From an uncultured Prevotella sp. (lineage in GTDB: Bacteria > Bacteroidota > Bacteroidia > Bacteroidales > Bacteroidaceae), in the NCBI GenBank assembly GCA_900554835.1, contig USJD01000115.1, positions 1 to 11,361 of the forward strand: a stretch of 11,361 nucleotides of DNA. The letters are read 5' to 3'. The translations under genes and the position numbers were made by a program. Numbering within the stretch: position 1 is the stretch's first letter; each line of letters starts with the position of its first letter. This document shows, one piece after another, positions 1 through 6,453 of this stretch. A model generated the notes under the pieces. That model did no database searches and was not told where the DNA came from. It saw only the letters and a program-made list of their open reading frames with translations.

Positions 1-2
1 AT

Positions 3-1256
3 CTCTTCATCGACGAATACGACCATTTTACCAATCAGATTCTTGCCCACAAGGAGCATGAATCCCGATACCGCGAACAGACTCACGGCGAGGGATATCT
101 GCGACATTTCTTCGACACCATCAAGGGAGCCGCAGGAGATTCATTGGGCAGAGTTTTCGTTACAGGAGTAAGTCCTGTAACCATGGACGACCTGACCAGC
201 GGTTTCAATATCGGCACCAACTATTCCCTATCTCCGGAATTCAACGAGATGGTAGGATTTACCGAGGATGAAGTGCGCAAGATGCTGGGTTATTACGCCA
301 GCATACTGCCATTCCGCCATAACGTGGATGAATTGATCGAAGTGATGAAACCATGGTATGACAACTATTGCTTCGCCTTCAGAAAATACGGCAAGACAAC
401 CATGTACAACTCCGTGATGGTACTCAATTTTGTGGACAATTACATCCGCAACGATTACGACATTCCTGATAGCATGTTGGAAACCAATATCCGCATAGAC
501 TATGATAAGATTCGCATGCTTATCCGCCACGACAAGGAGTTTGCCCACGATGCTAGCATCATTCAGGATATCGTTACCAAGGGATTCACCACGGGAACCC
601 TGATGGAGAATTTCCCTGCCGAGCGCATCAACGATCCTGACAATTTCCTGAGTCTGCTCTTCTATTTCGGCATGGTAACGATAGGCGGCACCTACCAGGG
701 TAACACCCGTTTTATAGTTCCTAACGAGGTTGTGCGCGACCAGATGTATACCTATCTGCTGGATACTTACAAAGAGAATGACCTCACCTTTGAGCAATAC
801 GACAAGACCAAACTGGAGAGCAAACTGGCTTACGAAGGCGCATTCAAGCCATACTTTGCCTACATAGCCGATTGTCTAAAGCGATTCTCCTCCCAGCGAG
901 ATAAACAAAAGGGCGAGGCTTACGTTCACGGCTTCACTCTGGCGATGACGAGCCAATGTAAATTCTACCGCCCTATCTCGGAACTGGACAACGATGGAGG
1001 TTATGCCGACATTTTCCTGCTACCTCTCTGCGATATATATAAGGATATGGAAGATTCTTACATCGTGGAATTGAAATATTGCAAGCCGGGCACCAGCGAC
1101 GAGAAACTTGCCCAACTCTTTGCAGAAGCCTCAGCCCAGATAAGTCGCTATGCAGACAGCAATATCGTGCGCGAATCCGTGAAGACTACCCGCCTACATC
1201 GTCTCGTGGTGATTTATTGCGGAGCAGAAATGGTGAAATGCGAGGAGGTGGAATAG
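3..1256 (+). CDS. AAA-ATPase-like / PD-(D/E)XK nuclease-like protein (DUF1703 type), 5'-partial
   Basis: The reading frame is open from base 3, so the true start lies upstream of the window and 417 residues are visible. The first visible residues, LFIDEYDHF, look like a Walker B strand. RVFVTGVSPVTMDDL and SGFNI follow, then FNEMVGFTEDEV; this series is characteristic of the AAA-ATPase_like family (PF09820). The C-terminal part carries a PD-(D/E)XK_9-type core (PF08011), with an Asp codon at 1008 (GYADIFLLP) and the ExK pair in VELKY (Glu codon 1068, Lys codon 1074). Such proteins are abundant in Prevotella and Bacteroides, often in many copies, and their biological role is not settled. The P-loop would be in the missing part. 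The next gene starts 23 bp downstream on the same strand, so co-transcription is possible. A TTG at 144 lies inside the domain and is not a start. Confidence 0.88.
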   Translation, partial: LFIDEYDHFTNQILAHKEHESRYREQTHGEGYLRHFFDTIKGAAGDSLGRVFVTGVSPVTMDDLTSGFNIGTNYSLSPEFNEMVGFTEDEVRKMLGYYASILPFRHNVDELIEVMKPWYDNYCFAFRKYGKTTMYNSVMVLNFVDNYIRNDYDIPDSMLETNIRIDYDKIRMLIRHDKEFAHDASIIQDIVTKGFTTGTLMENFPAERINDPDNFLSLLFYFGMVTIGGTYQGNTRFIVPNEVVRDQMYTYLLDTYKENDLTFEQYDKTKLESKLAYEGAFKPYFAYIADCLKRFSSQRDKQKGEAYVHGFTLAMTSQCKFYRPISELDNDGGYADIFLLPLCDIYKDMEDSYIVELKYCKPGTSDEKLAQLFAEASAQISRYADSNIVRESVKTTRLHRLVVIYCGAEMVKCEEVE

Positions 1257-1279
1257 CAATTTGCCAAAAGAAATAAGCT

Positions 1280-2011
1280 ATGGTACAAAAGAAATATACA
1301 CAGGCACAACAAGTGATAGATACCCTTCGCAAAACTGGAGGGTATGCTACTCTTGGCGACTTGTATCATCTTGTAGATACGAAATCGTGGGCTACCAAGA
1401 CGCCCAACGAATCCATCCGAAGAATCGTGCAGCAATCTGACGAGATATTCAAAATACAACCAGGTCTTTGGGCTTTGAAGGAATGCCGTGAAGAAGTGAT
1501 GCGCAGATTCGATATCCAGCCAAAAGAAGAAAAAAGTGTTGAGCAATTTACACATGGCTACTATCAGGGACTTATTATCGAGATAGGCAACATGAAGCAT
1601 TATGCCACCTATGTCCCAGCACAAGACCAAAATCGCAAGTTCCTGGAAAAGCCTTTGAAAGATATTTGCTCAACTATCCACATACCAGATTTTTCATACA
1701 ACAACCTTACGGACCGGGCAAGAACCGTGGATGTCATTTGGTTCAACGAACGCCAAATGCCTGATAGCTTTTTCGAGGTGGAACATTCCACAGACATACA
1801 GAATTCCGTGACCAAGTTTTGTGACCTGCAAGATTTCCATAGCCGCTTCTTGATTGTCGCTCCACAAAATCGCAAGGAACAGTTTGACAAAGTGATGAGC
1901 AGGACAGCTTTCAAGGATATAAAAGACCGTGTGGCTTTTCATAGTTATGAAAGTATCAGCAAACAATACGAGCTGATGTGTACAGCAAGAGCAAGCGAAG
2001 GATTCATCTGA
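1280..2011 (+). CDS. Putative restriction endonuclease (winged helix + PD-(D/E)XK-like, EVE variant)
   Basis: This 243-residue protein has two parts. Residues 5-66 look like a winged helix similar to the HTH modules of restriction enzymes (HARE-HTH-like): TQAQQVIDTLRKTGGYATLGD, then a turn and IFKIQPGLWAL. Residues 95-225 resemble a PD-(D/E)XK fold: GLIIEIG near 97-103, a Tyr-rich strand, D151 in TVDVIWF, and E166/E168 in FFEVEHSTD, where Glu takes the place of the usual Lys. A helix (KFCDLQDF) and the strand RFLIVAPQ follow, as in nuclease folds. It lies directly before a DNA adenine methyltransferase gene, which supports a restriction role. It does not resemble the DpnII/MboI restriction enzymes I know, so its site is unknown. 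The ATG at 1280 is the first start after the preceding stop. A non-cleaving DNA-binding role remains possible. Confidence 0.62.
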   Translation: MVQKKYTQAQQVIDTLRKTGGYATLGDLYHLVDTKSWATKTPNESIRRIVQQSDEIFKIQPGLWALKECREEVMRRFDIQPKEEKSVEQFTHGYYQGLIIEIGNMKHYATYVPAQDQNRKFLEKPLKDICSTIHIPDFSYNNLTDRARTVDVIWFNERQMPDSFFEVEHSTDIQNSVTKFCDLQDFHSRFLIVAPQNRKEQFDKVMSRTAFKDIKDRVAFHSYESISKQYELMCTARASEGFI

Positions 2012-2097
2012 TTTTCGAGATCATTTTTTAACAACATCAAGAATCTATAAAAACGCATAAGTGCTTAAATCTCATACTTTTACGACTTTACAGAAAT

Positions 2098-2131
2098 GAT
2101 CATTTTTGATCACAAAAGTCAAACTTTGATC
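2098..2131. promoter_or_regulatory. GATC cluster / imperfect palindrome upstream of the methylase
   Basis: Three GATC sites lie at 2098, 2108 and 2128, two of them inside TGATCA palindromes. A fourth is at 2019. The last two bracket an inverted repeat, AAAGT-CAA-ACTTT (about 2115-2127). GATC is otherwise scattered thinly through the window. Because the downstream methylase resembles a GATC enzyme, this may be a methylation-sensitive operator; that role is inferred. Confidence 0.4.
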
Positions 2132-2159
2132 TTTTCGGGCTTTCTTAAGTTTTTTGATA

Positions 2160-2167
2160 TACTTTTG
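2160..2167 (+). promoter_or_regulatory. Bacteroidetes-type -7 box for the methylase gene
   Basis: TACTTTTG fits the TAnnTTTG consensus of the primary Bacteroidetes sigma factor. No good TTTG -33 box lies 19-21 nt upstream; the T-rich TTTC near 2133 is the nearest candidate. Transcription would begin around 2172-2175, only a few bases before the ATG at 2178. This box therefore argues against a translation start at the TTG in 2154. Confidence 0.5.
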
Positions 2168-2177
2168 TGCCCGAATT

Positions 2178-3122
2178 ATGGAATATCAGATACAAATACC
2201 AGAACGTTTACGGCGATCAGCAACCGTCTCTGCAACCTCAGAAATCGAGGCTGTAGAAATGGTGCGCCAATACCACAAGGAAGCATACTACCAATCACCC
2301 AATAACGATTTCATTCTTGCTCATGGTGATTGTTTCAAACTTCTCAAAGAATTTGATTTCAAGTTCGACATGATATTTGCCGACCCTCCTTATTTTCTCT
2401 CCAATGGTGGAATATCGTTGCAGAGCGGCAAGGTTGTATGCGTAGATAAGGGCGAATGGGATAAAGGAAAGTCGCAGGAAGATATGATGTCATTCAACAG
2501 GGAATGGCTTCGCTTGTGTCGTGAGAAATTGAAGGACAACGGTACGATATGGATAAGCGGCACCTATCACAACATTTTTTCCGTGGCAAATAGTCTTACA
2601 GAACTTGGTTATAAGATTCTGAATGTGATCACTTGGCAGAAGACAAATCCGCCAGCCAATATCTCATGCCGTTTCTTCACCTACTCCACAGAATTTGTGA
2701 TTTGGGCAAGAAAGATGCCGAAAGTAGCACATAAGTTTAATTACGACTTGATGAAAAAATTGAACGATGGTAAACAAATGACTGATGTGTGGCGAATGCC
2801 AGCTATCGGTCGTTGGGAAAAAACTTGTGGCAAACATCCTACCCAAAAGCCTCTGCGCTTGCTTGTGAGAATGATTCTTGCTTCAACCAACGAAGGCGAC
2901 TGGATTCTTGATCCATTTTGCGGCAGTTCCACAACAGGAATTGCGGCTAATCTGTGTGGCCGCCGTTTTGCCGGACTTGAACAGGAGGAAGAATTTTGCA
3001 AATTGAGCAAGGCAAGGCGCGAGGAAATTGAGGATCCTGAAAAATACAATTATCTGATTAGTCACATAGAGGATTTACAAAAGTTGCCAGACTTACTCAA
3101 GATTCATGGCGATGATAGATAA
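2178..3122 (+). CDS. DNA adenine-N6 methyltransferase, beta class, DpnA (M2.DpnII)-like
   Basis: The enzyme would transfer a methyl group from SAM to adenine N6. The order is catalytic DPPY (residues 69-72) first, a central recognition region, then KHPTQKP (219-225) and the SAM-binding DPFCGSSTTG (245-254), which is the beta class. The stretches DMIFADPPYFLSNGG, KGEWDK, GTIWISG and ITWQKTNPPANISCRFFT closely recall DpnA of the DpnII system (GATC), so GATC is a likely but untested target. No DpnM-like partner is present in the window. The gene follows the putative nuclease by 166 bp and has its own promoter box, which would let the methylase be expressed without the nuclease. ATG 2178 is preferred to TTG 2154, which lies inside the promoter. 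ATG 2259 (residue 28), preceded by GAGG, is a credible alternative start. Confidence 0.9.
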   Translation: MEYQIQIPERLRRSATVSATSEIEAVEMVRQYHKEAYYQSPNNDFILAHGDCFKLLKEFDFKFDMIFADPPYFLSNGGISLQSGKVVCVDKGEWDKGKSQEDMMSFNREWLRLCREKLKDNGTIWISGTYHNIFSVANSLTELGYKILNVITWQKTNPPANISCRFFTYSTEFVIWARKMPKVAHKFNYDLMKKLNDGKQMTDVWRMPAIGRWEKTCGKHPTQKPLRLLVRMILASTNEGDWILDPFCGSSTTGIAANLCGRRFAGLEQEEEFCKLSKARREEIEDPEKYNYLISHIEDLQKLPDLLKIHGDDR

Positions 3123-3219
3123 GATACCAGTCATTTCATTCATGTAAGAACCATCAACCTGAGACAACCCTGGTGGAAAATCGAGGAACGGGTGATGGAA
3201 ATCGTAAAGGGTAAAATAA

Positions 3220-3252
3220 GGGGACGAACTCCCCCAATAAACATACTTTTTT
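3220..3252 (+). terminator. Weak intrinsic terminator after the methylase
   Basis: A short hairpin GGGGA-CGAAC-TCCCC (3220-3234) is followed, after an A-rich gap, by a T-run ending near 3252. The stem is short and the T-run is displaced, so this may only be a weak or chance structure. Confidence 0.3.
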
Positions 3253-3291
3253 AATATATATTTCTGTTTTCGTAAAAAAAGCTAAAAAAAT

Positions 3292-3323
3292 TTTGGCTAT
3301 ATAAAATTTTTATTGTACTTTTG
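3292..3323 (+). promoter_or_regulatory. Bacteroidetes promoter for the 86-aa/562-aa unit
   Basis: TTTG (3292-3295) and TACTTTTG (3316-3323) are separated by 20 nt, which is close to the ideal -33/-7 arrangement of Bacteroidetes. The surroundings are very AT-rich. The predicted RNA start near 3330 leaves a leader of about 20 nt before the ATG at 3349. Confidence 0.75.
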
Positions 3324-3348
3324 TCGTAATTTTTAAATAGTAAAAATA

Positions 3349-3609
3349 ATGAAAATAAAGATAAATAGATATTTCGGGAATTCCCTTCAGGAAGTCCCCT
3401 ATCTTGAACCTGAAAAAAGACCACTGAAAGCCGAAATCACAACGACTTTGGGAGCCATTTTTCTCATGGGCGAGATATGGAATGTAATTAACAGAAAATG
3501 GAGAGCGAACTACGACGATGTAACCTTGATATCCTTGATTGCAAAAATCGCTAAAGAAAACACCCTCAATTTCAAGTATAAAACAAATACTAATATCAAG
3601 AGTGCATAA
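3349..3609 (+). CDS. Small hypothetical protein (86 aa)
   Basis: I do not recognise this protein. It is basic and Lys/Asn/Ile-rich, begins MKIKINRYFGNSLQEV, and has a central hydrophobic stretch (TTLGAIFLMGEIWNVI, about residues 31-46) too polar at its ends to be a confident membrane helix. The gene sits just downstream of a near-consensus promoter and ends 12 bp before the next gene, so the two probably form one transcript. Base composition is clearly more AT-rich than the methylase before it or the cassette after it. The good promoter, tight spacing and full use of the gap favour a real gene. Confidence 0.6.
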   Translation: MKIKINRYFGNSLQEVPYLEPEKRPLKAEITTTLGAIFLMGEIWNVINRKWRANYDDVTLISLIAKIAKENTLNFKYKTNTNIKSA

Positions 3610-3621
3610 ACAAGTAAAATT

Positions 3622-5310
3622 ATGACAAATCTAATACAGGAGATTAACGGTTTGATGAATGCCGAAAAAAAGATTGACATTCATAATACTCAAAACGTAA
3701 CAATCTACCAAAACAGCAATTCGGATGAAAAGAACTCAACAAATCATATCCAGGAGGAGACTCTTGAAGCTAATTTGAAGTTTCCTTCATCCATATTCGA
3801 CATTACAAAACTTCATCAAAAATATTGGAAGAAGTTTTGCGATACCTTTTATAAATATCTTGGTTTTTCATCTGATAAGGATGGTACTTACGAAGCAGAC
3901 AAGGATAGTACTTGCGAAGATAAATACAAGACTTTCTGCAAGTCCAAAGTTCAAAACGAAGAAAGATGTCACCCCAAAATACACACGCTGGTCAAGGAAG
4001 CAGATTTAAAACATCTCAAGGCAATGGAGGAAAAACTTTTTACTTTAAAAGATAGAGATGAATTGATTCCTACACTATACTATTATGTCCGAACAACACA
4101 ATGTACCAGTAGAAAAATCGAACACGATATCTGGGTAATCAAAATTACCAACCCCCGTTGTAAAAAAATTGATTATTCGCAATACAAACTTGATGGGACT
4201 AAAAACTTTGATGAAGGAAATGAATTCTGGCCTAACATCAGAGAAACTATGAAAAGTTATGTAAATGAAGCTATGATAAGGGATATGTTGGATAGTGAAT
4301 CATTCGATCATTATACAAAAGATTATGAAATAAAAAAAGGAGAAGAAAGAGATTTATTTAACCCCAATCCTGCGGATAAAAGCACGGCTTTTCTTGTAAA
4401 CAAAATTCTCGAAAAGGAAACTTGTTGTCTAAATGAACTTCTTGAAGAACTTTCGACACTATTACAAGATTGCCCAAAATATCAGGTAGGATTTAAAGAG
4501 CATCACTTCCTATACCATCTGTTCACAACATACGAATGTTCGCTGCCGGAAATCCAAAAAAAGGTAGATGAACTGCCTTCTCCGCGTGATCTGCAGGAGT
4601 TGGCGAAGCTGCGAGAACGCCTGATTAAGGATTTCTATCAAACTGCTATTGGCAAAGAATGGATAATGTGCATGGAGAACGAAGATGGAATCAAGTATAT
4701 TACGAAATATTTCTTGAACCACCGCAAAGAGTTGACAGAGGAAGAGGAAAAGCTATTTTTCTACCAACTGGATAAGATTTGCATCATCGAAGATGTACTG
4801 AAGGGAAATGCTAAAAAATATGATTTAGATATTGTTTACCCTGATGATTGGTTTACCCAGAAGACAACTGAAAATACAGATGTTGCTCGTCTGGAAGAAG
4901 GTATCCCACAAGACTGTACTGATGCCGTCAAGAATGTATTGTACCCTACTTTCACCTCGGCCAATAAAGAAGTACTGAATTCAAGAGAGCAAATAGCAAA
5001 AGCAGCCAAAGTTGCCAAATTGAATCGCAAAGTAAAAGTAGCGATGCTGATGGCTGTAGCGTTGGAAGTAAATGCGATACGTCCCGACACGAACACTCGT
5101 GATTTTATCCGTACACTTATCGGGATGGGCGTAATAAAATATAGCGGCGATAAAGCGATTGGAAAAATGGCAGATGTGGTGAACAAAAAATTACACGGCT
5201 GCATAAGACATGGCAAGGAGATTCCTCCGCTTCCTGCAAATCATCGTCTTTGGAAGGAAACTGATAGAAATACCGGAGAAAAAATCTTTCAGGCTATGAC
5301 TACCAAATAA
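3622..5310 (+). CDS. Hypothetical protein (562 aa), second gene of an AT-rich pair
   Basis: I do not recognise a family. No signal peptide, membrane helix, P-loop or nuclease motif is evident. The N-terminal 50 residues are polar and Asn-rich (HNTQNVTIYQNSNS), typical of a flexible or beta-type segment. Residues 55-430 are charged and mostly helical, with scattered Cys (CCLNELLEEL, about 268-277). Residues 430-562 are more compact and basic, with the helix AKAAKVAKLNRKVKVAMLMA and then TRDFIRTLIGMGVI, and could be a separate C-terminal domain. The 5' half of the gene is more AT-rich than the 3' half. The gene is coupled to the 86-aa gene (12-bp gap) and the unit ends at the strong terminator at 5373. 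Its position next to a restriction-modification pair makes a defence-related job possible, but nothing in the sequence proves it. Confidence 0.72.
   Translation: MTNLIQEINGLMNAEKKIDIHNTQNVTIYQNSNSDEKNSTNHIQEETLEANLKFPSSIFDITKLHQKYWKKFCDTFYKYLGFSSDKDGTYEADKDSTCEDKYKTFCKSKVQNEERCHPKIHTLVKEADLKHLKAMEEKLFTLKDRDELIPTLYYYVRTTQCTSRKIEHDIWVIKITNPRCKKIDYSQYKLDGTKNFDEGNEFWPNIRETMKSYVNEAMIRDMLDSESFDHYTKDYEIKKGEERDLFNPNPADKSTAFLVNKILEKETCCLNELLEELSTLLQDCPKYQVGFKEHHFLYHLFTTYECSLPEIQKKVDELPSPRDLQELAKLRERLIKDFYQTAIGKEWIMCMENEDGIKYITKYFLNHRKELTEEEEKLFFYQLDKICIIEDVLKGNAKKYDLDIVYPDDWFTQKTTENTDVARLEEGIPQDCTDAVKNVLYPTFTSANKEVLNSREQIAKAAKVAKLNRKVKVAMLMAVALEVNAIRPDTNTRDFIRTLIGMGVIKYSGDKAIGKMADVVNKKLHGCIRHGKEIPPLPANHRLWKETDRNTGEKIFQAMTTK
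3874..3921 (+). repeat. Imperfect 24-bp tandem duplication inside the 562-aa gene
   Basis: Two adjacent 24-bp units encode DKDGTYEA and DKDSTCED (residues 85-92 and 93-100). They agree at about 19 of 24 positions and keep the frame, so an old in-frame duplication extended an acidic loop. Confidence 0.6.
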
Positions 5311-5311
5311 T

Positions 5312-5348
5312 ATTCTTTTTTGCTTAAAAATCAAATTCTTTTTTGCTT
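5312..5348 (+). repeat. 14-bp direct repeat behind the 562-aa gene
   Basis: ATTCTTTTTTGCTT occurs at 5312-5325 and again at 5335-5348. The copies lie between the stop codon and the terminator hairpin. No function is evident. Confidence 0.45.
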
Positions 5349-5372
5349 GTTTTTCAGGCAAAACGCAACTGC

Positions 5373-5418
5373 AAAGCGGCAACAATTATCTGACAAGGAT
5401 AATGGTTGCCGCTTTTTT
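5373..5418 (+). terminator. Strong rho-independent terminator
   Basis: The left arm AAAGCGGCAAC-A-ATTATC pairs with the right arm GATAATGGTTGCCGCTTT around a small GACAAG-type loop. This gives a stem of about 17 bp with one mismatch, followed at once by a run of six T. It closes the 86-aa/562-aa unit. Confidence 0.85.
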
Positions 5419-5460
5419 ATATCATCTATGTTCTTTTTGATTCTTTGTTTTTGTTCCGAT

Positions 5461-5487
5461 TGGTTCTTATTGATTCTTATTGATTCC
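5461..5487 (+). repeat. Short tandem 10-mer array
   Basis: TGGTTCTTAT, TGATTCTTAT and TGATTCCGAA follow each other directly, within a wider T-rich stretch (5427-5490) built of TTGATTCTT/TTGTTCC words. It lies upstream of the promoter at 5524. It could bind a regulator or be simple-sequence drift. The rest of 5419-5759 holds only the promoter, a possible 13-codon ORF and the leader described separately. Confidence 0.4.
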
Positions 5488-5523
5488 GAAATTGCTGATT
5501 TTCAAGCTTTTACAACAGACATT

Positions 5524-5556
5524 TTTGCGTCTATGAGATTTTTTACCCTAACTTTG
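5524..5556 (+). promoter_or_regulatory. Bacteroidetes promoter for the 133-aa gene
   Basis: TTTG (5524-5527) and TAACTTTG (5549-5556) are 21 nt apart and match the -33/-7 consensus. Predicted transcription starts near 5563, which leaves a long leader of roughly 195 nt before the ATG at 5760. The leader has short palindromes (CTCCGGAG at 5701, TAGCGCTA at about 5713) and a U-run at 5620-5627. Confidence 0.65.
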
Positions 5557-5634
5557 CATCAACTTTCTGCAAGATCGGAGTAACTAACCAATAAGCCTTA
5601 AAGGAAGGCAAGGTCTTGATTTTTTTTCAGAATT

Positions 5635-5676
5635 ATGAATACAAAAATAGATAATTTAATTAATTTTATTTACTAA
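5635..5676 (+). CDS. Possible 13-codon leader ORF
   Basis: An ATG at 5635 opens a 13-residue frame, MNTKIDNLINFIY, ending in TAA at 5674. It lies in the long leader of the 133-aa gene, just after a U-run. There is no clear ribosome-binding site and AT-rich DNA yields such frames by chance, so this is a weak call. Confidence 0.2.
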   Translation: MNTKIDNLINFIY

Positions 5677-5759
5677 CCCGAGTGGAGTGAGTGAAGAAAT
5701 CTCCGGAGGTAAGTAGCGCTACGTTTCTCGCTTTCTTTGCTCTCAATTTCACTAAGGTT

Positions 5760-6161
5760 ATGACAGAAAATTTCAAAGACACCCATCTGTTGATGGACAG
5801 CAGTTCACGGTCAAATCTCATCTTGTTCCCTAACACGGAGTTGGGTATTGACCTCAAGTTGATGACACGCAAGCCGGGACGCTTGGCTATCGGAGAATAC
5901 CTGGATGGTACCATCACACGCGATGGCGAAGACCACTTCTCTTTCATCCAAGACGACTCCTGCAAGAAGAAAGTTAAGGTGATACAGAGAAATCCGCACG
6001 TGTATGAGGGTACGTTTATCAACATCAACCGCAAACCGGACGGAACCCTCTACCCTACTTTCAACCGTCCACGATACACAAAGAAGTTTACCTTCCAGGA
6101 TTTCTGCTGGGAAGCTGCCAACGAACTTCGCATGGTAGTGGGCGAAATGGCAAAGAAATAA
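5760..6161 (+). CDS. Hypothetical protein (133 aa), first gene of the DUF3987/primase cassette
   Basis: I do not recognise the family. The protein starts MTENFKDTHLLMDSSSRSN and contains several short beta-type segments (LGIDLKLM, GRLAIGEYLDGTI, HFSFIQDD, KKVKVIQR, VYEGTFININ). It ends in a helix, FCWEAANELRMVVGEM. This pattern suggests a small beta-barrel or single-strand-binding-like fold, which would suit a replication cassette, but no homology is claimed. The frame is also open back to a GTG at 5691. I prefer the ATG at 5760, because the extra residues (KKSPEVSSATFLAFF and on) read like translated leader and AAGG stands just before the ATG. Codon use is more GC-rich than the preceding pair of genes. 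Confidence 0.72.
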   Translation: MTENFKDTHLLMDSSSRSNLILFPNTELGIDLKLMTRKPGRLAIGEYLDGTITRDGEDHFSFIQDDSCKKKVKVIQRNPHVYEGTFININRKPDGTLYPTFNRPRYTKKFTFQDFCWEAANELRMVVGEMAKK

Positions 6162-6238
6162 TACGGAGTTTTGGGCTTTATAGAGAAAAGGGAACTGGCG
6201 GGATAGCTGACTTTTTGTTAGTTTCAGACTGTTCTGCC

Positions 6239-6400
6239 GTTCCAGTTGTTCCAGTTGTTCCAATTGTTCCAAAAAGCTTTTTTAGGACAATATTCCTTTT
6301 TATAGATTCTATAACTACTTAATAATCAGATAATTATATATAGATGAAGTGGAATTGGAACCCTCAAAAAATTAATTGGAACAACTGGAACTGGAACGCT
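6239..6400. repeat. GTTCC/GGAAC repeat cluster with an 18-bp inverted repeat
   Basis: At 6239-6270 the word GTTCCAGTT is repeated in tandem at 9-bp spacing (two exact units, one GTTCCAATT, then GTTCC). At 6374-6397 the opposite strand carries the same words, and AATTGGAACAACTGGAAC (6374-6391) is a perfect inverted copy of 6248-6265. A further GGAATTGGAACC stands at 6351 and GGAACTGG at 6191. The roughly 80 bp between the arms is very AT-rich. The cluster lies directly before the DUF3987-like gene, like an iteron or operator block. Confidence 0.75.
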
Positions 6401-6453
6401 CCAGCCCTACCCCTTTTCCTCTAAAAGGCTCATTATCAATAATTTAAGTTAAA

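Noticed and set aside
144..146. TTG as the start of the first gene
   Set aside because: The frame is open to the window edge and includes Walker B-like residues before it, so the TTG is an internal Leu codon.
228..797. 189-codon - strand ORF inside the first gene
   Set aside because: It is antisense to conserved ATPase motifs and looks like a GC-skew shadow.
5320..5583. 87-codon + strand ORF
   Set aside because: It runs through the strong terminator hairpin, a T-rich repeat and a promoter, and its translation is low-complexity Phe/Leu/Ile.
5595..5627. GCCTT/AAGGC hairpin plus T-run as a terminator
   Set aside because: The stem is only 5 bp and the T-run starts 10 nt after it. It is kept only as part of the leader observation.
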